15,430 bases of DNA from Clostridiales bacterium (GCA_004555705.1 SFHI01000081.1:1-15430); one strand, 5' to 3'; shown: positions 7,320 to 13,204, numbered from the stretch's first letter. Made by a program: numbers and translations. The notes: generated from the sequence alone by a model not told the origin.

Positions 7320-7796
7320 TCATCTGCTGATATGCCGCAGAATGACACTGAGATGATTGGCCAGCTCAAAGGCCGCTTTGGGATTGTAGGTATGGATATA
7401 CTCCAGAACCTCCCTGGAAGGATATTGGACAAGCAGATCGTAACAATTGTTATAGGTGGACAGCGCTTTTTTTGCGTTTTGTCCCTGGGGGAGGCTCTGC
7501 ACCGTCTGAAGATGGACCCCCGCCGGGAGCTTTGTCAGCGCGCTCTTATAAACACTGCTCTCCACGGCGGCTTCGGATTTCTTCCTGGAAACCGTCATGA
7601 TGATGCCGGGCACAAGGAAGAGCAGCGCGAGGAAGAGGAATACTCCTCCGAAGGCAAGATACTCCTGCAGGTGCTTGGGGTTTCCTTCAGAAACCGAGAT
7701 AATGACCACTGCCAGGAAGAATGCGAGAAGAACCCCTCCGGCAATATACATGATGCGTTCCCTCTCTGAGTCTGTTACATAATACCGATATCTCAT
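7320..7796 (-). CDS. Two-helix membrane protein with cytoplasmic domain, 158 aa, unknown function
   Basis: I do not recognise a named family. After a charged N-terminus (YRYYVTDSERER) come two hydrophobic segments, at about residues 17-37 and 48-69. A soluble C-terminal domain of about 85 residues follows, with basic SRKK directly after the second helix. The basic residues suggest that both the N-terminus and the C-terminal domain face the cytoplasm. The C-terminal part contains a helical-looking ALSTYNNCYDLLVQYPSREVLEYIHTYN-type region. AAGGAG lies 8 bases before the ATG, which supports the start. Base use is less GC-rich than in the exporter genes. The gene converges on the XRE remnant and shares the terminator at 7267-7294 with it. 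Confidence 0.75.
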   Translation of the reverse strand: MRYRYYVTDSERERIMYIAGGVLLAFFLAVVIISVSEGNPKHLQEYLAFGGVFLFLALLFLVPGIIMTVSRKKSEAAVESSVYKSALTKLPAGVHLQTVQSLPQGQNAKKALSTYNNCYDLLVQYPSREVLEYIHTYNPKAAFELANHLSVILRHISR

Positions 7797-7955
7797 TTCC
7801 TATACTCCTTTCCCATTGGGTACGCCGATCTCCCTGCCGGGGCGGATGCCACACCGCAGCGGAATCCCGTTCCGGCAGCTCGGCAGATTGCTGGCTTTTG
7901 TAAGTCAAACGGCAAACTGGTGTTTGGCAATTTCCGTACACGTTGCGTTGCTACC

Positions 7956-7978
7956 GTAGGGGCGGATATTATCCACCC
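7956..7978 (+). repeat. GTAG-footed palindrome (REP-like)
   Basis: GTAG (7956-7959) is followed by GGGCGGATA/TATCCACCC with one mismatch in the stem (C opposite A). It lies inside element copy 3. Confidence 0.6.
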
Positions 7979-8028
7979 GAAACAATCCGTTTTTTGAGCG
8001 CTTTCGATAGAGCGGAACGCTTTTGTAG

Positions 8029-8189
8029 GCGACCTCTAAAAACTACTTTTTGGCGTTTTGGGCGAGAGATTTTGTTCCAACAATAGTTTTGGAAAGTTCG
8101 GAATACTGGATGTATTGCGGACTTTTCAAAACGCATGCTCCGGCAAAAGATCCGTCCAAAACCCAAAAGGGTAGTTTTTAGAGGTGCCC
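8029..8189. mobile_element. 161-bp ACCTCTAAAAACTAC-ended element, copy A, with 5-bp target duplication
   Basis: ACCTCTAAAAACTAC (8032-8046) and GTAGTTTTTAGAGGT (8171-8185) are perfect inverted ends, and the similarity continues imperfectly inward. The flanks TGTAG (8024-8028) and TGTAG (8190-8194) are a 5-bp direct duplication. It contains no intact transposase frame. Confidence 0.75.
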
Positions 8190-8206
8190 TGTAGTCGAAA
8201 GGTTGC

Positions 8207-8229
8207 GGGCGGCTAATAGCCGCCCCTAC
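8207..8229 (-). repeat. GTAG-footed palindrome (REP-like), minus orientation
   Basis: GGGCGGCTA pairs with TAGCCGCCC (8207-8225) and is followed by CTAC (8226-8229), which is GTAG on the minus strand. It is the inverted partner of 7956-7978 in element copy 3. Confidence 0.65.
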
Positions 8230-8323
8230 GATGGGAAATTGTCAAACACCAATCTGTGGATTATCCGGGTCGGACGATATGTACTTTCTTTCTCCCGAAG
8301 GAGCAGTCCCGCCGCGCCGACTC

Positions 8324-8635
8324 TCAGTCCAGGCTGTCCTCCGCGGGCGGGCAGAGCATTTGCCCCCGCTTTTGGGGGTATTCCGGCCGCTTCTCCTGCT
8401 CCGGCTCAACCGCCAGCAGCGTCTCTTCGTCTTCCTCAGGCTCCCCGATGTCCTCGAAACGGCCATGGACACTCTGCACCATCTCCCCCCGGGCGTCATA
8501 AACCGCGAAATGCGCCGCGCCGGTGCGGTAATTCACGAAGCTCTCCACCCGGGAGCCGTCGTCATGCCATTTGGTCTCCGCCACCGTGATGGGGTTTTCC
8601 TCCGTACCGCTGAGGATGCTCCGTTCGTCCTTCAT
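8324..8635 (-). CDS. Unrecognised soluble protein, 103 aa
   Basis: I do not recognise this family. AAGGAG lies 7 bases before the ATG at 8633-8635, which fixes this start over an upstream in-frame ATG at 8734 that has no ribosome site. The N-terminal half has alternating polar and hydrophobic residues with the look of a small beta-sheet domain (ESFVNYRTGAAHFAVYDARGEMVQSVHGRFE). The C-terminal third is acidic and Pro-rich (EPEEDEETLL, EPEQEKRPEYP) and probably disordered. There is no signal peptide or membrane helix. The gene sits alone between two repeat elements. A good promoter (8832-8861) lies about 200 bases upstream on the same strand. Confidence 0.65.
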   Translation of the reverse strand: MKDERSILSGTEENPITVAETKWHDDGSRVESFVNYRTGAAHFAVYDARGEMVQSVHGRFEDIGEPEEDEETLLAVEPEQEKRPEYPQKRGQMLCPPAEDSLD

Positions 8636-8831
8636 AGTATCTCTCCTTTCAAAATCTCCCTCCGCGTACCGTAACCCCACCCCGCGAGAGGTGGACGGGA
8701 TTCCGCGCCGCGGGAATTCTTTTTCGCGTCCCAAGGTTACCCGGCAGGCGGCATTGACGCCCCCGCTTGCCTGTCCTCTTCCCGGATTATGTCAACCTGT
8801 CCGGAACGCTCACCAACCGTGGTTTCTTTAT

Positions 8832-8861
8832 ATTGTACACTCCCGGAGGCCCCGTTGTCCA
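8832..8861 (-). promoter_or_regulatory. Likely promoter of the 103-aa gene, with a long leader
   Basis: TGGACA (rev. of 8856-8861) and TACAAT (rev. of 8832-8837) each match the vegetative consensus at 5 of 6 positions and are 18 bases apart. Transcription would start near 8825 and give a leader of about 190 bases before the ATG at 8635. No known riboswitch fold was recognised in 8636-8825, and no other gene is visible there. Confidence 0.5.
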
Positions 8862-8941
8862 CCCCTCTGGCATAATTTGCCGCTTTTTTGTTATAAATGG
8901 ATACCATCCCCCGCTCACCACAGCAAACCGAACAATTGGTG

Positions 8942-9086
8942 GCAACCTCTAAAAACTACTTTTTGGCGTTTTGGGCGAGAGATTTTGTTCCAGCAAAAGT
9001 TTTGGAAAGGCCGGAATACTTGGTGTATTGCGGACTTTGACAAAAGATCCGTCCAAAACCCAAAAGGGTAGTTTTTAGAGGTGCCC
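8942..9086. mobile_element. 145-bp ACCTCTAAAAACTAC-ended element, copy B, with 5-bp target duplication
   Basis: It is almost identical to 8029-8189 at both ends but lacks a short central segment (copy A's TTTTCAAAACGCATGCTCCG region). It is flanked by TGGTG at 8937-8941 and TGGTG at 9087-9091. The target is the inverted end of element copy 4, which proves the order of insertion. Confidence 0.8.
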
Positions 9087-9113
9087 TGGTGTTTGTCGCA
9101 CTAAAATAGAACT

Positions 9114-9154
9114 GTCATTGCGAACCAGGCCGCAGCCTGGTGTGGCAATCCCCC
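9114..9154 (+). repeat. CATTGC...GGCAATC hairpin repeat
   Basis: The inner stem ACCAGGC/GCCTGGT around CGCA differs from copy 1 by a paired change (T-A to G-C). The outer ATTGC/GGCAAT stem is conserved. Confidence 0.7.
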
Positions 9155-9214
9155 AACTTTTCAGGACGGTTCGTTAGGGCGTTTGTCTGTTTTTCATACA
9201 TTTCCCTTCTAACC

Positions 9215-9257
9215 GGGGGATTGCCACGACCAGTGTGCGCACTGGTCTCGCAATGAC
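9215..9257 (-). repeat. CATTGC...GGCAATC hairpin repeat, inverted
   Basis: It is the inverted partner of 9114-9154, with an inner stem ACCAGTG/CACTGGT around TGCG-type loop bases. Confidence 0.7.
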
Positions 9258-9315
9258 AGGATACTCTGAGGCGCAGCGCCAACCCCCATTTGTCAGCCTG
9301 CCGCGAAAAGCATCT

Positions 9316-10035
9316 TTAGCCCGAAGGGATACTGGCCACTGTCTTTTCCCCCGCCGTGTCCCGGGGCGGGAAGCAGGTGTAGGTTTTCCCGGGGGTGAGC
9401 TTCCTCCCCCGCAGCACCGCCAGCCGGGAAGCGGTGACAAACCGGAAGCCCCGCCCCTTCAGCTTGTCCACGATGTCCAGGGCCGCTTTTACGGAGCTGG
9501 CCGCCATGTCATGCAGCAAAATCACATCCCCGTCCTTCACCCTCTGCAGCACCGTATTCTCAATGGCCCAGGTGTCCCGGGTGGCCCAGTCCCGGGGGTC
9601 CACCGACCAGCTGAGGATGGCCAGGCCCCGGGCCTGGGCCACCTGGCGCACGTTGTCGCTGCAGCAGCCTCCGGGAGGGCGCAGGAAGGCCATGGTGCAG
9701 CCCTCCGGCAGGAGCTGCTGCATCCTCTCAATCTCCCCGGCGATGTCCCGGCGGCTCATGGGCTGCATATTGCTGTGGGAGTAGCCGTGGCAGCCGATCT
9801 CGTGGCCCGCTTCATAAATCTGCTCCGTCAGCTCCGGGTACTGCTCCATCCGGTAGCCGCACAGCAGGAAGGTGGCCTTCACATCCCGGGCCTCCAGACC
9901 CTTTAAGAGCTGCCGGGTAAACCGCCCCGAGGGGCCGTCATCGAAGGTCAGGGCCACATATTTTACGTCCTCCGCCCCCTTTGCCGGAAGCAGAACCAGG
10001 CTCAGACAGATCAGGCAAAGAAAAATTCGCCGCAT
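9316..10035 (-). CDS. Secreted polysaccharide deacetylase (NodB/CE4 family), 239 aa
   Basis: This metal-dependent deacetylase is predicted to act outside the membrane on peptidoglycan or another N-acetylated glycan. It has a short signal sequence or anchor (residues 1-20, hydrophobic LCLICLSLVLL) and then a NodB domain with every motif: TFDDGPS at 30-36 (catalytic base and metal Asp), HGYSH at 83-87 (metal His83 and His87), RPPGG at 119-123, the Trp-containing DPRDW near 147-150, and LLHD at 173-176. At about 240 residues it is a minimal single-domain form. The ATG at 10033-10035 has AAAGGA about 10 bases upstream. An in-frame GTG three codons earlier is too near that site. It is divergent from rlmA-prfA. 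The exact substrate cannot be told from sequence; peptidoglycan modification and spore-associated roles are both possible. Confidence 0.9.
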   Translation of the reverse strand: MRRIFLCLICLSLVLLPAKGAEDVKYVALTFDDGPSGRFTRQLLKGLEARDVKATFLLCGYRMEQYPELTEQIYEAGHEIGCHGYSHSNMQPMSRRDIAGEIERMQQLLPEGCTMAFLRPPGGCCSDNVRQVAQARGLAILSWSVDPRDWATRDTWAIENTVLQRVKDGDVILLHDMAASSVKAALDIVDKLKGRGFRFVTASRLAVLRGRKLTPGKTYTCFPPRDTAGEKTVASIPSG

Positions 10036-10059
10036 TGGCTTCACATCCTTTGATTTCGT

Positions 10060-10088
10060 TTGACGAAGCGGGAAAAATAGGGTATGAT
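10060..10088 (+). promoter_or_regulatory. Strong candidate promoter for rlmA-prfA
   Basis: TTGACG (10060-10065), a 17-base spacer and TATGAT (10083-10088) each match the consensus at 5 of 6 positions. It diverges from the deacetylase gene. The transcript would run through the repeat element at 10114-10344 before reaching rlmA at 10365, a leader of about 270 bases. Confidence 0.6.
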
Positions 10089-10113
10089 ATAGGGTAGAGT
10101 AAAAACGGGATTG

Positions 10114-10344
10114 AATTGACAATTAATAATTGACAATTGACAATTCAGGGCAGTGTTCTAAATATGCTGTCATTGCAAACCAGTGCGCTTGAGTGGTGCG
10201 GCAATCTCCCGGTCGTTCCACCATTTTTCGTCTAATTGCGGGCAAGACAAAACCCGGACAGAGAGATTTTGGCGGCGCTTCCCCGACACGGAGGATTTCC
10301 GCGCCGATCCCAAATTGTCAATTTTCAATTGTCAATTGTCAATT
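10114..10344. mobile_element. Element bounded by inverted TTGACAA heptad arrays
   Basis: A 32-base heptad array at 10114-10145 (AATTGACAATTAATAATT...) is nearly the reverse complement of the array at 10313-10344. The 167 bases between them include one CATTGC hairpin (10169-10210) and no gene. In RNA the two arrays would pair into a stem of about 30 bp. The right arm ends only 8 bases before the rlmA ribosome site. Confidence 0.6.
10169..10210 (+). repeat. CATTGC...GGCAATC hairpin repeat, diverged
   Basis: GTCATTGC and GGCAATCTCCC flank an imperfect inner stem ACCAGTGCGCTTGAGTGGT. It is more decayed than the other copies and lacks the CAAATTGG ends. Confidence 0.55.
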
Positions 10345-10364
10345 CGTTCTCCGGAGGGATGACC

Positions 10365-11165
10365 ATGGAGCTTATCTGCCCCCTGTGCGGGGAAATGCTG
10401 AAAAAAACGGAAAAGTCCCTCATCTGTCCCAACCGGCACAGCTTTGACATTGCCCGCCAGGGCTATGTGCATCTGCTGCCCGTCCAGAGCAAGCACTCCT
10501 CGTCCCCCGGGGACACCCGGGAGCAGGTGGTCTCCCGGCGGCGGTTCCTGGAGGGGGGATACTACGCCCCCATCGCCCGGGCCGTGACCCGGGCGGCTCT
10601 GGACGCCGGAATCCAGGGAGAAATCCTGGACGTTGGCTGCGGCGAGGGCTATTACGGCGCGCAGCTTGCCGAAGCCCTGGGGTGCCCCCTCACCGGGGTG
10701 GACATCTCCAAGGAGGCCGTCCGCTGCGCCGCCGGAAAATACAAGGCCCATCAGTGGCTCTGCGCCTCCGCCGCCCACCTTCCCGTGGAGGACGGCTCCG
10801 TCAGCCTGCTGACTGCCCTTTTCTCCGTGACCCTCCCCGGGGAGTTCCGCCGGGTGCTGCGGGAGGGCGGGTACTTCCTCCAGGTTCTGGCGGCGCCGGA
10901 TCATCTGCTGGGGCTGAAGGGCATCATCTACGACCGCCTTACAGAAAAGCCCAAGGACACCGTGCCGGAGCTTCCCGGCTTTACCCTGGTGAAAACCGAG
11001 CCCATCCGCTTTTCCTTCACCGTGGAGGGGGAGCAGGTGCAAAATCTTCTCGCCATGACGCCCCACGTCTACCGCATCGGCCCCCGGGGCGCGGCCCGGC
11101 TGCGGGAAACGGAGCGCTTGACCGACACCGCCAGCTGTGTGCTGAACCTCTGCCGCCGGTCTTAA
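10365..11165 (+). CDS. rlmA: 23S rRNA (guanine-N1)-methyltransferase RlmA family, 266 aa
   Basis: The enzyme is predicted to methylate N1 of a guanine in helix 35 of 23S rRNA (G745 in the E. coli enzyme, G748 in the Gram-positive RlmA-II type) using SAM. An N-terminal zinc site is intact: Cys5, Cys8, Cys21 and His25. It is followed by the diagnostic segment GYVHLLPVQSKHSSSPGDT and RRRFLEGGYY. The SAM motif DVGCGEG is at residues 89-95. The length equals the usual 260-290 residues. The ATG at 10365 is 7 bases after GGAGG; an upstream frame extension consists of repeat sequence. prfA follows after 79 bases and is probably co-transcribed. The choice between the G745 and G748 type cannot be made by eye. 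In some bacteria the G748 methylation state affects macrolide or ketolide susceptibility. Confidence 0.88.
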   Translation: MELICPLCGEMLKKTEKSLICPNRHSFDIARQGYVHLLPVQSKHSSSPGDTREQVVSRRRFLEGGYYAPIARAVTRAALDAGIQGEILDVGCGEGYYGAQLAEALGCPLTGVDISKEAVRCAAGKYKAHQWLCASAAHLPVEDGSVSLLTALFSVTLPGEFRRVLREGGYFLQVLAAPDHLLGLKGIIYDRLTEKPKDTVPELPGFTLVKTEPIRFSFTVEGEQVQNLLAMTPHVYRIGPRGAARLRETERLTDTASCVLNLCRRS

Positions 11166-11244
11166 AATCCCCAAAAACGCAATTTTTCATGCTGGAAAGT
11201 TGTCGTTTTTCTTCCCATTCTATTCTATTTTGGAGAAAATACCC

Positions 11245-12303
11245 ATGCTGAACAAATTAAAGGCCGTGGCCTTCCGCTACGAAGAGCTTTGCGAAAAATC
11301 CCAGCAGCCGGACTTTTACGCAGACCCCAATCTGGCGGCGAAGCTGCTGCGGGAGAAAAGCGACTTAGAGCCCATTGTGGAGAGCTACCGGGCCTACTGC
11401 CGGGCGGAGCAGGAGATGCTGGACGCCCAGGAGCTGATGTCGGACCCGGAAATGAAGGAGCTGTGCCAGGAGACCTTCGCCGCCGCAAAAGCGGAAAAGG
11501 AAGCCCTTTTTGAAAAATTACAGATTCTGCTGCTGCCCAAGGACCCCAATGACGAAAAGGACGTCATCATGGAAATTCGCGGCGGCGTGGGAGGCGAGGA
11601 AAGCGCCCTGTTCGCCCACAGCCTGTTCCGGATGTACTCCATGTACGCCCAGTCCCACGGCTTCGGGGTGGAGCTATTAAACTACAACGAAACCGAGCTG
11701 GGAGGCGTGAAGGAAGCGGACTTCCTGATCACCGGCCGGGGGGCCTACTCCCGGTTAAAATACGAATCCGGCGTCCACCGGGTCCAGCGGGTGCCGGAAA
11801 CCGAGTCCGGCGGCCGTGTCCATACCTCCACCGCCACCGTGGCGGTGCTGCCGGAGATGGAGCCGGTGGACGTGGAGCTGAATCCCGCGGATATTGAAAT
11901 GCAGGTCTACCGCTCCTCCGGCGCGGGGGGCCAGCACATCAACAAGACCTCCTCCGCCGTGCGGCTGATCCACCGTCCCTCGGGCATCGTGGTGGCCTGC
12001 CAGGAGGAGCGGAGCCAGCAGCAGAACCGGGAGAAATGTATGCGGATGCTGGCCAGCAAGCTGTATGAAATCGAGCAGGAGAAGCAATTTAACGCGGTCA
12101 CCGGAATGCGCCGCAGCCAGGTGGGCACCGGAATGCGCAACGAGCGCATCCGCACCTACAATTTCCCCCAGGGCCGGGTCACCGACCACCGGGTGGGCCT
12201 GACCCTGTACCGCATCGACGCCATCATGGACGGCGACCTGGACGAAATCATCACCGCCCTCGCCAACGCCGAACAGGCCGAGAAGCTGAAAAATTCACAA
12301 TAA
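11245..12303 (+). CDS. prfA: Peptide chain release factor 1, 352 aa
   Basis: RF1 reads UAA and UAG in the ribosomal A site and triggers hydrolysis of the finished peptide. The codon-reading tripeptide is PET (residues 184-186, in VQRVPETESGG); RF2 would have SPF. The catalytic GGQ follows in GAGGQHINKT (about 228-230), and the C-terminal RTYNFPQGRVTDHR motif is intact. Length is normal for the family. The ATG at 11245 has TGGAG about 9 bases upstream, and MLNKLK is a typical RF1 start; an earlier in-frame ATG at 11200 lacks support. In many Firmicutes prfA sits beside prmC, the methylase of its GGQ glutamine. Here the neighbour is the rRNA methylase rlmA instead. The first GTAG palindrome begins 9 bases after its stop. 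Confidence 0.97.
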   Translation: MLNKLKAVAFRYEELCEKSQQPDFYADPNLAAKLLREKSDLEPIVESYRAYCRAEQEMLDAQELMSDPEMKELCQETFAAAKAEKEALFEKLQILLLPKDPNDEKDVIMEIRGGVGGEESALFAHSLFRMYSMYAQSHGFGVELLNYNETELGGVKEADFLITGRGAYSRLKYESGVHRVQRVPETESGGRVHTSTATVAVLPEMEPVDVELNPADIEMQVYRSSGAGGQHINKTSSAVRLIHRPSGIVVACQEERSQQQNREKCMRMLASKLYEIEQEKQFNAVTGMRRSQVGTGMRNERIRTYNFPQGRVTDHRVGLTLYRIDAIMDGDLDEIITALANAEQAEKLKNSQ

Positions 12304-12311
12304 CCCCCAAT

Positions 12312-12335
12312 GTAGGGCGGGGTTATGACCCCGCC
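12312..12335 (+). repeat. GTAG-footed palindrome (REP), array unit 1
   Basis: GTAG at 12312-12315 precedes an 8-bp stem GGCGGGGT/ACCCCGCC with loop TATG. Its location 9 bases after the prfA stop means it could also end or stabilise the prfA transcript. Confidence 0.75.
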
Positions 12336-12397
12336 GCCCACCTTACGGAACTGAGCCGCAACAATCAACGCTGTGTCCCGCCCCCCGGCCACCCCCT

Positions 12398-12421
12398 GTA
12401 GGGTGCGGGCATGACCGCACC
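12398..12421 (+). repeat. GTAG-footed palindrome (REP), array unit 2
   Basis: GTAG at 12398-12401 precedes GGTGCGG (12402-12408), loop GCATGA and CCGCACC (12415-12421). The arm sequence differs from units 1 and 3 but stays fully paired. Confidence 0.75.
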
Positions 12422-12485
12422 GCCCACCTTACGAAACCGATTCGTAACGATCCCCGCTACCTCCCACCCCCTTCCACCACCCCCT

Positions 12486-12509
12486 GTAGGGCGAGGTCAT
12501 GACCTCGCC
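12486..12509 (+). repeat. GTAG-footed palindrome (REP), array unit 3
   Basis: GTAG at 12486-12489 precedes a fully symmetric 20-base palindrome, GGCGAGGTCA/TGACCTCGCC, 138 bases upstream of the RAYT start. Confidence 0.75.
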
Positions 12510-12646
12510 GCCCACCTTATTGGATTGAGCCGTAACGATCCCCGCTGTCCCCCACCCCCTTCCGCCATCCCTTTGCGGGGCAAGGGCAGATGTCGGATTC
12601 CCATCCCGTAAAACTGCGGAAGCAAGAAACTGAAGGAAACCACACC

Positions 12647-13129
12647 ATGAATGAAACGGAAAACCGCGGCCGCTTTCCTATCCGCAAGAGTCCACGGCTG
12701 AAAAACTATGATTACTCCACTCCGAATTACTACTTTATTACCATATGCTGTCATGAAATGCGCCATCTATTCGGGAAAGCCGGTGCACCAAACAGTTGGG
12801 GGCAGATCGCGGCCCAGGGCTTGAAGGAAATCGAGCATCATTTCCCGGGTGTCAAGCTTGACAAGTATGTGATCATGCCCAATCACCTCCACGCGATCCT
12901 GATCCTACAGGGCACGAATACAAACCTCTCGGTTGCCATTGGCCAGTTTAAAGGCTTTGTATCCCGTCGGATCCACCAATCTTCTCCGGAATGTATTGTC
13001 TGGCAAGATCGATACCACGACCATATCATCCGAAACCAAAAGGAATATGAAAAGATTTGGCTCTATATTGAATCTAATCCCGCAAATTGGGAAAAGGATT
13101 GCCACTACACGGAGCCTGATTCCGAATAA
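12647..13129 (+). CDS. REP-associated tyrosine transposase (RAYT, Y1/HUH family), 160 aa
   Basis: This is a single-strand DNA transposase-like protein of the IS200/TnpA-REP group. Characteristic segments are YYFITICCHEMRHLFG (residues 28-43), the HUH metal site YVIMPNHLHAIL (His80 and His82) and the C-terminal block YHDHIIRNQKEYEKIWLYIESNP (123-145), which carries the candidate nucleophilic tyrosine (Tyr134, less likely Tyr140). The length is typical for a RAYT. AAGGA about 9 bases before the ATG at 12647 supports this start over an upstream ATG at 12590. Codon use is visibly more AT-rich than in prfA and tsaE, suggesting separate acquisition. It stands as a single gene between prfA and tsaE, flanked by GTAG-footed palindromes in opposite orientations, the usual RAYT setting. 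All visible motifs are intact. RAYTs are thought to cut and move REP sequences rather than themselves. Confidence 0.88.
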   Translation: MNETENRGRFPIRKSPRLKNYDYSTPNYYFITICCHEMRHLFGKAGAPNSWGQIAAQGLKEIEHHFPGVKLDKYVIMPNHLHAILILQGTNTNLSVAIGQFKGFVSRRIHQSSPECIVWQDRYHDHIIRNQKEYEKIWLYIESNPANWEKDCHYTEPDSE

Positions 13130-13157
13130 TTGCACGCGCACAAGTCGTCAGGCGGGC

Positions 13158-13181
13158 GGCGGGGTCATGACCCCGCCCTAC
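13158..13181 (-). repeat. GTAG-footed palindrome (REP), downstream of RAYT, minus orientation
   Basis: GGCGGGGTCA/TGACCCCGCC (13158-13177) is followed by CTAC (13178-13181), which is GTAG on the minus strand. It faces the array upstream of the RAYT and ends immediately before the tsaE ribosome site (13184-13190). Confidence 0.75.
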
Positions 13182-13204
13182 AGAGGAAGGCAGAAGATTT
13201 GAAA

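Larger units (their letters stand above)
7913..8256. mobile_element. 344-bp composite MITE-like element, copy 3, carrying a nested insertion
   Basis: The ends CAAACTGGTGTTTGGCAATT (from 7913) and the complement of CAATTTCC...CAGATTGG at the right match over about 23 bp with three differences. Instead of CATTGC hairpins, this copy carries two GTAG-footed palindromes facing each other (7956-7978 and 8207-8229). A second element (8029-8189) is inserted between them. Without that insertion and its duplicated 5 bp, the element would be about 178 bp, close to copy 2. No gene is seen in 7797-8323. Confidence 0.65.
8933..9292. mobile_element. MITE-like element, copy 4, disrupted at its left end by a nested element
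   Basis: The right end CCAACCCCCATTTG (9279-9292) is a decayed CAAACACCAATTTG. The left end is split: CAATTGGTG (8933-8941) and TTTG (9092-9095) rejoin as CAATTGGTGTTTG if the insertion 8942-9086 and one copy of its 5-bp duplication are removed. The interior has two inverted CATTGC hairpins (9114-9154 and 9215-9257), as in copy 1. It ends about 20 bases before the deacetylase stop. Confidence 0.6.
12308..12566 (+). repeat. Tandem array of three ~87-bp units, each with a GTAG-footed palindrome
   Basis: The GTAG feet at 12312, 12398 and 12486 give periods of 86 and 88 bases. Each unit reads CTGTAGGG-palindrome-CGCCCACCTTA, then a spacer with GAGCCGTAACGATCCCCGCT-like sequence, then CCCCCACCCCCTTCC. 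The spacers are well conserved, while the palindrome stems differ by paired changes. No gene is seen in 12304-12646. Confidence 0.8.

Noticed and set aside
8281..8310. Small CTCC-TTCG-GGAG hairpin downstream of the 103-aa gene as a terminator
   Set aside because: The stem is only 4 bp and is followed by AAAGAAAG rather than a U-run on the minus strand.
8231..8674. 147-codon plus-strand frame opposite the 103-aa gene
   Set aside because: It has no ribosome site and runs out of element copy 3; the minus-strand frame has AAGGAG at ideal spacing.
12308..12566. CRISPR or integron attC array
   Set aside because: The units have a conserved spacer and a variable palindrome, only three copies, no cas or integrase gene, and they adjoin a RAYT; a REP array fits better.
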